This document shows, one piece after another, positions 54,629 through 63,657 of a stretch of DNA of 64,000 nt (position 1 is its first letter; each line of letters begins with the position of its first letter). This DNA is from Cyanobacteria bacterium OH_CDB_20. Lineage in GTDB: Bacteria > Cyanobacteriota > Vampirovibrionia > Gastranaerophilales > Gastranaerophilaceae. The notes under the pieces are model-generated. The model made no database searches. It was not told the origin of the DNA and saw only the letters and a program-made list of their open reading frames with translations. Made by a program: the position numbers and the translations under genes. The stretch is from the NCBI GenBank assembly GCA_023415935.1, contig JAEZIX010000062.1, positions 1 to 64,000 of the forward strand, given 5' to 3'.

Positions 54629-54991
54629 CTAAACTTCGCCTCTTGAAATTTTATTGATTAAATCGGTAACTTTTGTACCTCTTTCGATAGAATCATCAAG
54701 AATGAATTTTAGCTCTGGAGTAAGTCTTAGTCTTATTCTTTTTCCAAGCTCATATCTTATCTGAGGTGCATGTTCTTCAAGAGCTTTTATAGTAAGAGCC
54801 TTGCTCTCATCTGAAGTCGCAAATACAGAAAAATAAACTTTTGCATAAGAATTGTCATGTGCAAGTTCAATATCAATAATTGACACAACACCTGTTATTC
54901 TTGAATCTCTGACAGATTTTTGTAAAATATCAGAAATTTCTTTCATTAAAGTTTTTCTAACGCGTTCGTTTCTTAAAGACATTTGACCCAA
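54629..54991 (-). CDS. rbfA: Ribosome-binding factor A
   Basis: RbfA matures the 30S subunit by binding 16S rRNA. The 120-residue protein has the KH-like pattern VRKTLMKEISDILQKSVRD, IDIELAHDNSYAKVYFSVF and RYELGKRIRLRLTPELKFI ending in DDSIERGTKV. It begins one base after the infB stop and continues to truB, a widely conserved order. Confidence 0.96.
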   Translation of the reverse strand: MGQMSLRNERVRKTLMKEISDILQKSVRDSRITGVVSIIDIELAHDNSYAKVYFSVFATSDESKALTIKALEEHAPQIRYELGKRIRLRLTPELKFILDDSIERGTKVTDLINKISRGEV

Positions 54992-54992
54992 C

Positions 54993-57779
54993 CTATACTA
55001 GAACCTGACGTTCAACTTCTTCTGTTGTAGAAACTTCGATAATATCGCCTTCTCTAATATCATTAAATTTAGCAAACGATATACCACACTCAAAGCCTTG
55101 AGCTACTTCTTTTGCGTCATCTTTAAATCTCTTAAGTTGGTCGATTAGACCTCTAAATACTTCGACACCATCTCTGATAACAACTGCATCTTTATTTCTG
55201 ATGATTTTACCTTCAAGAACATAACAACCAGCAATTTTAGAAGTTTTGCCGACTGTAAACACTTGTCTTACTTCAGCTTTGCCAAGAGTAACAAGTTTAA
55301 TCTCAGGTTGAAGCAGGTTCAACATTGTTTGTTCTAAATCTTCAAGTACTTGATAAATTATATTGTATTTTTTAATTACAACTTTTTCTTTTTCAGCAGC
55401 AAGTTGTGCATTTAAGTCTTCTTTAACCGTAAAGCCAAGTATAATAGCATTACTTGCACTTGCAAGCATAACATCTGCTTCAGAAATATCACCGACACCA
55501 ACGTGTACAAGTTTTGTTTGAATTTCTTTTGACTCAAGTTGAGATACAGCTTGAGATACAGCTTCAGCCGCACCGTTTGTATTTGCTTTAATAATTAGAT
55601 TCAAGTTTTTAATTTCATTTTCACCAGAGCCTACGACTTCATTTCTAACATGGGCAGGCATCATAGCTTCTAAGCGTGTATTTCTTTCTTTTTCTTTTCT
55701 CAAAGTTGCAAGAGCTTTCATAGCTTTTTCGTTATCAACAACTTCAAATTTTTCGCCAGCTTGAGGAACTTCAGTTAACCCTAAAATCTCAACAGGAGTA
55801 GAAGGTGATGCTTTTTTGACTCTTTCACCTGAGTCAGAAAGCAATGCTCTTACTTTACCAGAAACACTACCAACAACTACGCAATCTCCATTTTTCAAAG
55901 TACCGTTTTGAACAAGTAATGTTGCAACAGGACCTTTTCCTTTATCAAGATTTGCCTCGATAACAACGCCTGACGCTGGAGCCGAAGGATTAGCTCTAAG
56001 ATTTAGCATCTCTGCCATAATCAATATATATTCAAGAAGTTCATCAATTCCTAATCCTTGAAGTGCGCTAACTTTTACACAAACAGTTTCACCACCCCAT
56101 TCTTCAGGAACAAGACCGTGCTCAGTAAGTTGTTGCATAATTTTATCAGGGTTTGCACCTGCTTTATCGATTTTATTAACAGCAACTATGATAGGAACCT
56201 CAGCAGCTTTTGCGTGATTAATAGCTTCAATAGTTTGAGGCATTATACCGTCATCTGCAGCTACAACAAGAATAGCAATATCTGTTGACTTCGCACCACG
56301 GGCTCTCATTTCAGTAAAAGCTTCGTGACCCGGGGTATCAATAAATACAATCTTTTTATTATTCAAATTAACTGTATAAGCACCAATTGACTGAGTTATG
56401 CCACCAACTTCTGATGAAACAATTTTATGTTTTGATGCTCTGATTGAATCAAGCAAAGTTGTTTTACCATGGTCAACGTGACCCATAATGCTTATTACCG
56501 GCGCTCTAGACTTGAGTAACTTTTCATCAAGTTTAGAAAGTTCTTTTTGTTTTTCTTCTTTTGCTAACTCTTCTTCTAAGAACGCTTCCAAATCTTCTTC
56601 CATTACAGAAATATCAAACGATTCACAAACTTTCTTTTGAGTTGCAATGTCTATAACTTGGTTTACAGTAGCCAAAATACCTTGCAACATAAGAAATTTT
56701 ACAATCTCAGCAGGTGATTTGTTGATTTTATCTGCAAGTTCACCAACTGTTGCAACTTGGTTAATAATTACTTCTGTAATTTCTCTATTTTCTTCTTCTT
56801 GTCTTGATCTTTTTTTATGTTTACCAGCTATTGCTTTTTCTAAACTGATTAACTCTTGTTGTTCTTCTTTTGTCTTATAGACGGGTTTATCTTTAGCTTT
56901 TGGACCTTTGTGTCTGTTTTGAGAAGGTTTTTGATCATATATTTCTTGAGAAATTATGTGTCTTTTAACAGGTTGTTGAGTTTTTTGACCATCTGGACGT
57001 TGGAAAGGCTTTTGATCGCCTCTTTGTTGAGAGCCTTGTTCCGGTCTTTGCCCAGGTCTTTGAAATGGTCTATCTCCTGGTCTTTGATCTTGTCTTTGGA
57101 AAGGTCTTTCGCCTGGTCGTTGATCAGATCTTTGATCCGGTCTTTGCCCTGGTCTTTGTGGATATCTTTGATCAGAACGATTTTGAAAAGGTCTTTCGCC
57201 TGATCTATCATTTGGTCTATCACCAGGTCTACCTTGAGAATCAGGGCGTCTGCGGAATTCTTGTCTTTGACCTTGACCTTGTCCTTGGCCTTGCTGAGTA
57301 TTTCTTCTATCTTCAGAAGGTCTTTCATCACGCTTTTGAGGATTATAAGGAGGTCTTCTATCCGCTCTTGCCTTTGCTTCAACTTCACGTCGCATCTGGT
57401 TAGTGCGATTATTATATTCTAAAAGAGAACGAATTTCTGTGTTAGCAGGTGCTTTTTGAGCACTTTCTGTTTTTACATCTTGTTTTGGAGCTTCTTCTTT
57501 AACAGATTGTTCAACAACTTGAGGTTTTTCTTCTTTTACTTCAACCTCAACTGGTTTTGCTTTTTTGACTATAAACGCTTTTGGTTTCTTAAGAGAGGCA
57601 GCATCTGAAGAATCCCCTTTAATGAGCTTTTTGAACTTTTCTATTTGTGAACTTGACAAAACACTCGAATGAGATTTCACCTTCAAATCAAGCTTTTGTT
57701 CAAGCATATCCATAAGATCTTTATTAGATAAGCCAAACTCCTTTGCTACTTCGTATACTCTCTTATTATCAACCGTCAT
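54993..57779 (-). CDS. infB: Translation initiation factor IF-2
   Basis: IF-2 is the GTPase that brings fMet-tRNA to the 30S subunit and promotes subunit joining. An IF2 N-terminal helical domain (RVYEVAKEFGLSNKDLMDML) is followed by a long disordered stretch, then a second N domain near 340, the G domain with GHVDHGKTTLLDSIR near 436, and the C-terminal domains with VFTVGKTSKIAGC. The linker at about residues 184-247 is an Arg/Pro/Gln/Asp tandem repeat. Length 928 fits proteins with long linkers. ylxR precedes and rbfA follows. Confidence 0.97.
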   Translation of the reverse strand: MTVDNKRVYEVAKEFGLSNKDLMDMLEQKLDLKVKSHSSVLSSSQIEKFKKLIKGDSSDAASLKKPKAFIVKKAKPVEVEVKEEKPQVVEQSVKEEAPKQDVKTESAQKAPANTEIRSLLEYNNRTNQMRREVEAKARADRRPPYNPQKRDERPSEDRRNTQQGQGQGQGQRQEFRRRPDSQGRPGDRPNDRSGERPFQNRSDQRYPQRPGQRPDQRSDQRPGERPFQRQDQRPGDRPFQRPGQRPEQGSQQRGDQKPFQRPDGQKTQQPVKRHIISQEIYDQKPSQNRHKGPKAKDKPVYKTKEEQQELISLEKAIAGKHKKRSRQEEENREITEVIINQVATVGELADKINKSPAEIVKFLMLQGILATVNQVIDIATQKKVCESFDISVMEEDLEAFLEEELAKEEKQKELSKLDEKLLKSRAPVISIMGHVDHGKTTLLDSIRASKHKIVSSEVGGITQSIGAYTVNLNNKKIVFIDTPGHEAFTEMRARGAKSTDIAILVVAADDGIMPQTIEAINHAKAAEVPIIVAVNKIDKAGANPDKIMQQLTEHGLVPEEWGGETVCVKVSALQGLGIDELLEYILIMAEMLNLRANPSAPASGVVIEANLDKGKGPVATLLVQNGTLKNGDCVVVGSVSGKVRALLSDSGERVKKASPSTPVEILGLTEVPQAGEKFEVVDNEKAMKALATLRKEKERNTRLEAMMPAHVRNEVVGSGENEIKNLNLIIKANTNGAAEAVSQAVSQLESKEIQTKLVHVGVGDISEADVMLASASNAIILGFTVKEDLNAQLAAEKEKVVIKKYNIIYQVLEDLEQTMLNLLQPEIKLVTLGKAEVRQVFTVGKTSKIAGCYVLEGKIIRNKDAVVIRDGVEVFRGLIDQLKRFKDDAKEVAQGFECGISFAKFNDIREGDIIEVSTTEEVERQVLV
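57040..57230 (-). repeat. Degenerate repeat encoding RPxxR units in IF-2
   Basis: Short repeats based on a GGTCTTTG-like unit (plus strand) encode RPGQRPDQR, RPGERPFQR and RPGDRPFQR copies in the IF-2 linker. The units are 12-18 bases and in phase, so the frame stays open. Such repeats change copy number easily. Confidence 0.7.
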
Positions 57780-57827
57780 TATTTATATTTATCTCCAAAA
57801 CTTATTATATTATAGTTGTAACACAAT

Positions 57828-58094
57828 TTATTTTCCAAGTACAGTACTGATTTTTTCCTTAGTATCTTGAGAAATATTACCCTTGATAAATTTTGCAATT
57901 TTCATTTTCTTAAGAGCTTCATCGATACAGGCTTTATCAGAACAAATATATACGGAACGCCCATATACTTTGGAAGATGGGCAAGCGACAATTTCACCTG
58001 ACTTGGAATCTTTTGTAATTTTAATCATCTCATCTTTTGTTTTAAAAGCTGAACAAGATATACATTTACGCAAAAATTTATCTTTTCTAGGCAT
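57828..58094 (-). CDS. ylxR: YlxR (DUF448) RNA-binding protein
   Basis: A small protein starting MPRKDKFLRKCISCSAFKTKDE. The pattern RKCISC near the start, KVYGRSVYICSD and CIDEALKKMKI is the YlxR family, found between nusA and infB in many bacteria. It binds RNA or nucleoid components in studied species. The ATG at 58094 follows GAGG and overlaps the stop of the PurD-like gene by 8 bases. nusA and rimP are not upstream as usual; a purD-like gene takes that place. Confidence 0.9.
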   Translation of the reverse strand: MPRKDKFLRKCISCSAFKTKDEMIKITKDSKSGEIVACPSSKVYGRSVYICSDKACIDEALKKMKIAKFIKGNISQDTKEKISTVLGK

Positions 58095-59253
58095 AAAACA
58101 CCGCCTCTTCAAATGTTTTTTGAATAAGTGATGAATTTTTTATCCCAATTTCATCTAGGATATCAACTATCTCTAAAAGTGCGGTATTTAAACTTGAAGC
58201 TTTTGCTGAAAACACAGTATTCTCAACATCTTTTGCAAAAATCACATCTTCCGGCAGATTAGCATCTTTAATAGAAACTGCGGCCACTTCTTCACTGTAT
58301 AGTTCTATTTCATTATAATCATCTGCAAGAGAACCCATTGTTGATGCATAAAGATAGTCGTACAAATTACCTTGGATTATAGGCAGAATAACTTGCATAT
58401 GGAATTTTTTGAAACCACAGTTAAAGTCTATAACTTCGAAACTATCTTGCGCAACATATAATTCAACCCCAATAATACCAGCATAACCGCCTGAATGAGC
58501 TGACATTTCATCAAGAAGAGGATAAATGACTGTCGTCATAAGTTTAGAAATCATTTTTTGAGAGACTTTTGATGTTGAAAAATAAACTTTATCAATTCCT
58601 TGATCATTGAGTTTTTGACTGTGCACATTAAGTTCTTCAACTCCTCCAACAGGAAAAGCAGTATATCCATCTGTTAGAAAATACTGCATGACTTTTTTGC
58701 ACGGCAAATAATTTTCCACAACAATTTTAGCATCAGGTATTTCAAAGAGCTCTGTTACTGCTGCCTTTGCTTGAGAAAATGTATAGCAATATTTTTCTTC
58801 TAAAGCATTATTTTTTAAATCATTCTTTATTATAAGCGGGTATTTTGATTTTCTAACATAGTCAACTGCCATATTTTCTTTATCAAAAATAGCAAATTTT
58901 GGAGTTTTAACCTTATTTTTATATAAAAATTTCTTGGTAATAGAGCTTGACAAAGTATACTTTGCAGCTTCGACAGTAGGCGCAAATATTGGAATACCAT
59001 CTCGTTTAAAAACATCTGCTATCGATTTTTTAACAGCGATATTACCTGTACATACTGTAAGATTTATCTCATTTGCAAGTGCAAAATCTAAAAGTTCTTG
59101 AGTATCGCTTTCTGCAATATCAATAGAAGTCGCAAAATCAGAAATATATTTATTTCCTGGGGCAACAAAAATAAGATTATCGCTATTATCTTCACTAAAT
59201 TTTTTAGCTAAAGAATACGCATTTATATCTGAACCTATAATCAAAATTCTCAT
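58087..59253 (-). CDS. PurD-like ATP-grasp protein lacking hallmark residues
   Basis: The 388-residue protein follows the PurD (glycinamide ribonucleotide synthetase) domain plan: N-terminal MRILIIGSDINAYSLAKKF, FAPTVEAAKYTLSSSITKKF at the start of the ATP-grasp part, and GYAGIIGVELYV near 290. But the PurD NTGGMGAYSP motif is missing, KADGLAAGKG is replaced by IIKNDLKNNALEEK, and FNARFGDPE reads FNCGFKKFH. These changes would probably abolish normal activity. It is better called a PurD paralog of unknown function. A TATAAT ends 6 bases before the ATG at 59253, with no ribosome binding site. Confidence 0.75.
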   Translation of the reverse strand: MRILIIGSDINAYSLAKKFSEDNSDNLIFVAPGNKYISDFATSIDIAESDTQELLDFALANEINLTVCTGNIAVKKSIADVFKRDGIPIFAPTVEAAKYTLSSSITKKFLYKNKVKTPKFAIFDKENMAVDYVRKSKYPLIIKNDLKNNALEEKYCYTFSQAKAAVTELFEIPDAKIVVENYLPCKKVMQYFLTDGYTAFPVGGVEELNVHSQKLNDQGIDKVYFSTSKVSQKMISKLMTTVIYPLLDEMSAHSGGYAGIIGVELYVAQDSFEVIDFNCGFKKFHMQVILPIIQGNLYDYLYASTMGSLADDYNEIELYSEEVAAVSIKDANLPEDVIFAKDVENTVFSAKASSLNTALLEIVDILDEIGIKNSSLIQKTFEEAVFYA

Positions 59254-59259
59254 AGGAAA

Positions 59260-59265
59260 ATTATA
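59260..59265 (-). promoter_or_regulatory. -10 box of a possible leaderless operon
   Basis: TATAAT on the minus strand ends 6 bases before the ATG at 59253, so transcription would start at the start codon. It would drive the PurD-like, ylxR, infB, rbfA and truB series. The -35 is weak. Confidence 0.45.
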
Positions 59266-59295
59266 CAATAGAAGTAAAATAGAATAAAGAAGCCT

Positions 59296-59658
59296 CTATG
59301 TAATGTCTGGCCTAAGTTTCTGAGCACCTTTTAAATATACATGCCTGATTTCTTTTTGAGATTTTTCTGTATTTACGACAATCAAAACTCTCAAACACAT
59401 TTTTAGCGAATTATCGACAGAAAGCTCTTGAAAACAAACAAGAGGAACGTCATTCCAGCCAAGGTTTTCACGTGCATATTTTGCAGGATAAGCAGCATTC
59501 AAATCATCAGTCATTGTGAAAATAACATGGGAGATATCTTCTGAGTAAATAAAATTTGTCTGAAGCATTTTATCCAAAAGTTCAACCGTTGCCTCTGAAA
59601 TCGCTTCACAGGTGTTACTATCAACTGTAATAGCTCCTCTTATTCCTCTAGACTGCAT
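59296..59658 (-). CDS. aroH: Chorismate mutase, AroH class
   Basis: A 120-residue trimeric-barrel chorismate mutase that converts chorismate to prephenate toward Phe and Tyr. MQSRGIRGAITVD contains the active-site arginine, ISHVIFTMTDDLNAAYPAKY and VPLVCFQELSVDNSLKMCLRV carry the rest of the site, and HVYLKGAQKLRPD closes the family pattern. GAGGAG, 5 bases upstream, selects the ATG at 59658. It overlaps the end of fmt by 19 bases. It is the last gene of the glyA-wecA-def-fmt series and complements aroF at 14605. Confidence 0.93.
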   Translation of the reverse strand: MQSRGIRGAITVDSNTCEAISEATVELLDKMLQTNFIYSEDISHVIFTMTDDLNAAYPAKYARENLGWNDVPLVCFQELSVDNSLKMCLRVLIVVNTEKSQKEIRHVYLKGAQKLRPDIT

Positions 59659-60614
59659 TCGCACTCCTCACATTCAAATCTATCGCCAAGTTTTATTTTT
59701 GCGCCGTTTGACCAGTCATAAGCTGACATTTCACCTTTTGATTCAGGCTTTACTTTAGTTATCAAAATACAAGCACCGCCTGCTCTTACGGTTACTCCAT
59801 TCTTGGAAATTTCGACAACTTCGCCATCTACATAGTCTTCGCAGTTAATGTCACTCAAAATACGGGATTCTAATACTTTTACAACTTTCCCATTGAACTT
59901 TGTGCAAGCACAAGGCCAATCAACCATACATCTAATATGGTTGTGGATGTCGCAGGCATTTTTATTCCAATCTAAAAATGCATCTTGTTTGTCAAATTTA
60001 TTTGCAAAGGTAACTTCAGATTCATCCTGAGGATACGGAACAACAGCTCCTGAAGCAAGTCCTTTTAGAGTTCTATAAAGCAAAAATGGCGATTTATCAG
60101 ATATAATTTCTTCCAAATCTTTATTGGTCATATTCTCTGTAATCGGAATTTTTTCCTGAAGGCAAATATTTCCACTATCAAGTGCAAGCGCTGTAATCAT
60201 AGTAGTTATACCTGTTTCTTTATCTCCATTTTGCAAAGCGCGCTGAATAGGGTTTGCACCGCGATATTTAGGCAAAAGTGAAGCGTGAAGATTAACAGTT
60301 GCATATTTTGGAATATCTAACACTTCTTGAGACAATATTTGCCCGAATGCAAAAGTAATAAAAAAATCAGGCTCAAGTTTTTTGAGTGTTTCAATAAGAT
60401 CTTTATCTTTTCTTATTGAAGGCGTTTGATAAACGTCTATACCATTTGTCATTGCACAAGTTTTAACAGGAGGTGCCATAAGTTTTTTCCCCCTGCCAGA
60501 AGGTCTATCCGGCTGAGTAACAACTGCCATAATATGAATATCTGCAAAGTTGAGAAGCTTCATAATACTATTTACAGCAATTTGAGGCGTTCCCATAAAA
60601 ACTACTTTAAGCAT
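59640..60614 (-). CDS. fmt: Methionyl-tRNA formyltransferase
   Basis: Fmt transfers a formyl group from 10-formyl-THF to Met-tRNA for initiation. The motifs VVFMGTPQIAVNSI, FGQILSQEVLDIPKYATVN and HASLLPKYRGANPIQRALQ with the substrate region TMITALALDSG are intact; the C-terminal OB-like domain is from about 205. Length 324 is normal. It overlaps def by 8 bases and aroH follows. The tail is unusually rich in Glu/Cys (CEECECSLEE). Confidence 0.96.
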   Translation of the reverse strand: MLKVVFMGTPQIAVNSIMKLLNFADIHIMAVVTQPDRPSGRGKKLMAPPVKTCAMTNGIDVYQTPSIRKDKDLIETLKKLEPDFFITFAFGQILSQEVLDIPKYATVNLHASLLPKYRGANPIQRALQNGDKETGITTMITALALDSGNICLQEKIPITENMTNKDLEEIISDKSPFLLYRTLKGLASGAVVPYPQDESEVTFANKFDKQDAFLDWNKNACDIHNHIRCMVDWPCACTKFNGKVVKVLESRILSDINCEDYVDGEVVEISKNGVTVRAGGACILITKVKPESKGEMSAYDWSNGAKIKLGDRFECEECECSLEE

Positions 60615-61200
60615 TTGGCTTATCTACCTCATTTTTTTGTGCAATTAATAATTCTAAGTCACATTCTTCTAACAAAAATTCTGTATCAATAGGAGGAAGC
60701 CCCTTATCAGTAAGGACTTTATCCGCGTCAAATCTGTTGCGAGCGTGATCTACAAAAAGAATGCCATCCAAATGATCATTTTCGTGCTGAATTGCCTTTG
60801 TTAAAAGTTTATCTTTTTCAGCATTAACTTCAATCACAAAAGGTCTGCCTTTTGCATCAAGTGCCTTAACCATAATGTGGCTGTATCTTCTTACATTAGT
60901 ATATGCCTCTGGAAAACTCAAACAGCCTTCATAACTATCCATAGCACCTGATTTTTTAATAATCTTAGGATTTACAAAAACCATTGGTCTATATGCTTCT
61001 TTGCCGGTTGAAGTATCTATAACAAATACCCTTAAGTTTTCACCAATTTGTGGAGCAGCAAGCCCAACACCGTTGGTAGCATACATAGTATCAAACAAAT
61101 CATCTATCAATATTTGTACTTTTTTAGATATTTTATGAACTTCTTTTGACTTTTCTCTTAATGAAGGAGTGCCGTATTTTATAATCTTTCTTATTGACAT
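60607..61200 (-). CDS. def: Peptide deformylase
   Basis: Def removes the N-formyl group from new proteins. The three metal-site motifs are GVGLAAPQIG (near 43), EGCLSFPEA (near 92) and QHENDHLDG (near 138). The second ends with S-F-P-E, typical for the family. Length 197 is normal, with a longer C-terminal tail (KVLTDKGLPPIDTEFL). It overlaps fmt by 8 bases and follows the WecA-type gene by 10, fitting a def-fmt pair. Confidence 0.96.
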   Translation of the reverse strand: MSIRKIIKYGTPSLREKSKEVHKISKKVQILIDDLFDTMYATNGVGLAAPQIGENLRVFVIDTSTGKEAYRPMVFVNPKIIKKSGAMDSYEGCLSFPEAYTNVRRYSHIMVKALDAKGRPFVIEVNAEKDKLLTKAIQHENDHLDGILFVDHARNRFDADKVLTDKGLPPIDTEFLLEECDLELLIAQKNEVDKPNA

Positions 61201-61210
61201 CTTGCACCGC

Positions 61211-62254
61211 CTATTTCTTTGCCATTAGATTTAAAATAAGCATTACAACTGATATTCCGACAGCATACAAGAAATATTTTACCAAAGAAGAACTTACTAA
61301 AAACGTTGCCAAAGCTCCAGCCATAAGAGCCATAGAAGCAAGAATAAGCACTGTTTTATTTTGAGAAAGCCCCGCTTTTAAAAGTTTGTGGTGAATATGC
61401 TCTGCGTCAGCCACAAAAGGTGATGTACCTTTTGCTATTCTTCTTAGTGATGAGAAAGTTATATCTAAAACAGGAACAGCAAGAACGATAATCGGCACAA
61501 TCATAGTAAGAGTAGCCGTTTTCATAACGCCTGTTATAGAAAGCGTTGCAAGCATAAAACCTGCAAAAAGTGCTCCTGAATCACCCATAAATATCTTCGC
61601 CGGATTGAAGTTATATGTAAGAAAAGCAAGCATAGACCCTGCCAAAATAAAAGCTATTAAAGCGCTTATTGTGTTTGGAGGAACCATTGCAACTGCAATT
61701 AGACCTAATGTAACTGAGCCGATTGTAATTACAGACCCTGCAAGCCCGTCAATTCCGTCAATAAAGTTAACGGCGTTGCTTATTCCGACTATCCAACCCA
61801 TAGTTAAAATATAAGATACAACTGGATTCAAAATTATTTGCGCCCCGAATGGATTAAACAAAGTCTCAATTCTTATACCTAAGAAAAAGACAATCGTTGC
61901 GATACTTAGCTGAATTATTAATTTAAATTTTGCATTAAGCCCATAAATATCATCAATTAAACCTAATAAGAACATCAAAGAGCTTCCTAATAAAATACCT
62001 GATAATAATGAACCATATGGATAATAGCTCAATACAATCAAGAAAAGAAAAGTAAGCATTGTACTCGTCCAAATAGCAATCCCGCCTAGCCTTGAAATAG
62101 GAATTGAGTGGATTTTTCTTTCATTAGGCTTATCTACAAGTCCTTTTTTCTCAGAATAATAAATTACAAGGGGAACAATAAAAATCCCTAAAAGAAATGA
62201 AATTATTGCTCCTATAATATGTGCCTCTGAAAGCTGTAAAAACGTAATGTTCAT
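61211..62254 (-). CDS. Undecaprenyl-phosphate sugar-1-phosphate transferase (WecA/TagO type)
   Basis: A 347-residue polytopic membrane enzyme with about 11 helices. The MraY/WecA family motifs are in order: KPNERKIHSIPISRLGG, LGLIDDIYGLNAKFK with the metal-binding aspartates, NFIDGIDGLAG, KIFMGDSGALF and the cytoplasmic loop DAEHIHHKLL. The HIHH motif is typical of WecA/TagO/Rgp members rather than MraY. It loads a GlcNAc-type sugar phosphate on the lipid carrier, the first step of O-antigen, teichoic acid or similar polymer synthesis. It lies between glyA and def. Confidence 0.92.
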   Translation of the reverse strand: MNITFLQLSEAHIIGAIISFLLGIFIVPLVIYYSEKKGLVDKPNERKIHSIPISRLGGIAIWTSTMLTFLFLIVLSYYPYGSLLSGILLGSSLMFLLGLIDDIYGLNAKFKLIIQLSIATIVFFLGIRIETLFNPFGAQIILNPVVSYILTMGWIVGISNAVNFIDGIDGLAGSVITIGSVTLGLIAVAMVPPNTISALIAFILAGSMLAFLTYNFNPAKIFMGDSGALFAGFMLATLSITGVMKTATLTMIVPIIVLAVPVLDITFSSLRRIAKGTSPFVADAEHIHHKLLKAGLSQNKTVLILASMALMAGALATFLVSSSLVKYFLYAVGISVVMLILNLMAKK

Positions 62255-62264
62255 CTAATTGCTC

Positions 62265-63503
62265 CTACTCGTACAAAGGATATTTGTCACAAAGTTTTTG
62301 TGAACGTTCCCTTAGGTTTTTAAGTGCAAGTTCATTATCACATGCAGTAACTGCAGATGCAATAATTTTTCCGACTTCAACCATATCTTCTTCTTTAAAA
62401 CCTCTTGTTGTAACAGCAGCAGAACCAAGTCTTACACCGCTTGTAACAAATGGGCTTTGCGGATCATTAGGAACCGTATTCTTATTTGCAGTTATTCCAA
62501 CTTTTTCAAGAGTGTTAGCAATATCTTTGCCTGTTTTATTGAATTTTCTTAAATCAAGCGTCATAAGGTGATTTTCAGTGCCACTTCCGACAATATCTAA
62601 TCCCTCATCCATCAAGGCTTTTGCTAATGCTTTTGAATTTTTAACAACTTGTTCTGCATATGTTTTGAATTCAGGAGCCAATGCTTCTTTAAGCGCAATT
62701 GCTTTTCCTGCAATGATATGTTCTAAAGGTCCGCCTTGAATACCAGGGAATACTGCTTTATCAATTCCAAGAGCATGCTCTTCTTTGCACATGATTATGC
62801 CGCCTCTTGGCCCTCTTAGGGTTTTATGAGTTGTAGTTGTGACAAAATCAGCATATGGAGCAGGAGAAGGATGTACTCCCGTTGCAACAAGAGCAGCAAT
62901 ATGAGCGATATCCGCCATTAAAAGAGCCCCTACCATATCTGCAATTTCTTTAAAGCGTTTAAAATCAATTATCTTTGAATAGTTGCTAGCACCACAAATG
63001 ATAAGTTTTGGCTTATGTTCTTTTGCAAGTTTTTCAACTTCTTCATAGTCGATTTCACCATTTTCATTGATTCCATATGAAACAATATTAAAATAAATTC
63101 CTGAAAAGTTAACAGGAGAACCGTGAGTAAGGTGTCCACCATTTGACAAATCCATACCCATAACAGTATCGCCGTGTTTTAAAGCATACAAGAAGACCGC
63201 CATATTTGCTTGAGCTCCGCTATGAGGCTGAACATTTGCATGGTCAACTTTAAAAAGTTTTTTAGCTCTTTCTTGAGCAAGTTCTTCGATTTTATCAACA
63301 TTTTCGCATCCGTTGTAAAATCTTTTATAAGGCTTACCTTCGGCATACTTATTTGTCAAAACACTTCCACAAGCAGCCATTACAGCTTTAGAAGTAAAAT
63401 TTTCACTTGCAATAAGCTCTATTGTGTTTTTTTGACGTTCAAGTTCTTTTTCAATAAGCTCTGCAACTTCTATATCCGTATTTTTTATAATATCAATTTC
63501 CAT
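62265..63503 (-). CDS. glyA: Serine hydroxymethyltransferase
   Basis: GlyA interconverts serine and glycine with tetrahydrofolate, supplying one-carbon units (which fmt downstream uses). The PLP lysine is K227 in [38 protein letters not shown] and [14 protein letters not shown] complete the site. The usual AHIAGLV reads AHIAALV. Length 412 is normal. AGGAGG and a 9-base spacer select the ATG at 63503 over the TTG at 63509. Confidence 0.96.
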   Translation of the reverse strand: MEIDIIKNTDIEVAELIEKELERQKNTIELIASENFTSKAVMAACGSVLTNKYAEGKPYKRFYNGCENVDKIEELAQERAKKLFKVDHANVQPHSGAQANMAVFLYALKHGDTVMGMDLSNGGHLTHGSPVNFSGIYFNIVSYGINENGEIDYEEVEKLAKEHKPKLIICGASNYSKIIDFKRFKEIADMVGALLMADIAHIAALVATGVHPSPAPYADFVTTTTHKTLRGPRGGIIMCKEEHALGIDKAVFPGIQGGPLEHIIAGKAIALKEALAPEFKTYAEQVVKNSKALAKALMDEGLDIVGSGTENHLMTLDLRKFNKTGKDIANTLEKVGITANKNTVPNDPQSPFVTSGVRLGSAAVTTRGFKEEDMVEVGKIIASAVTACDNELALKNLRERSQKLCDKYPLYE

Positions 63504-63657
63504 GCTCAATCTCCTCCTAGTCTCTTATTTATATTTTAATATCAAGTTTCAATAAAAGTAAATTTTTTAATAGTCTAAAAAGAATAACCTCCTAAACATT
63601 GATATTTCAAAAATATTTCGTAAAATGAAATAGTAAGCAATTTCAAGGGCAAAGAGT

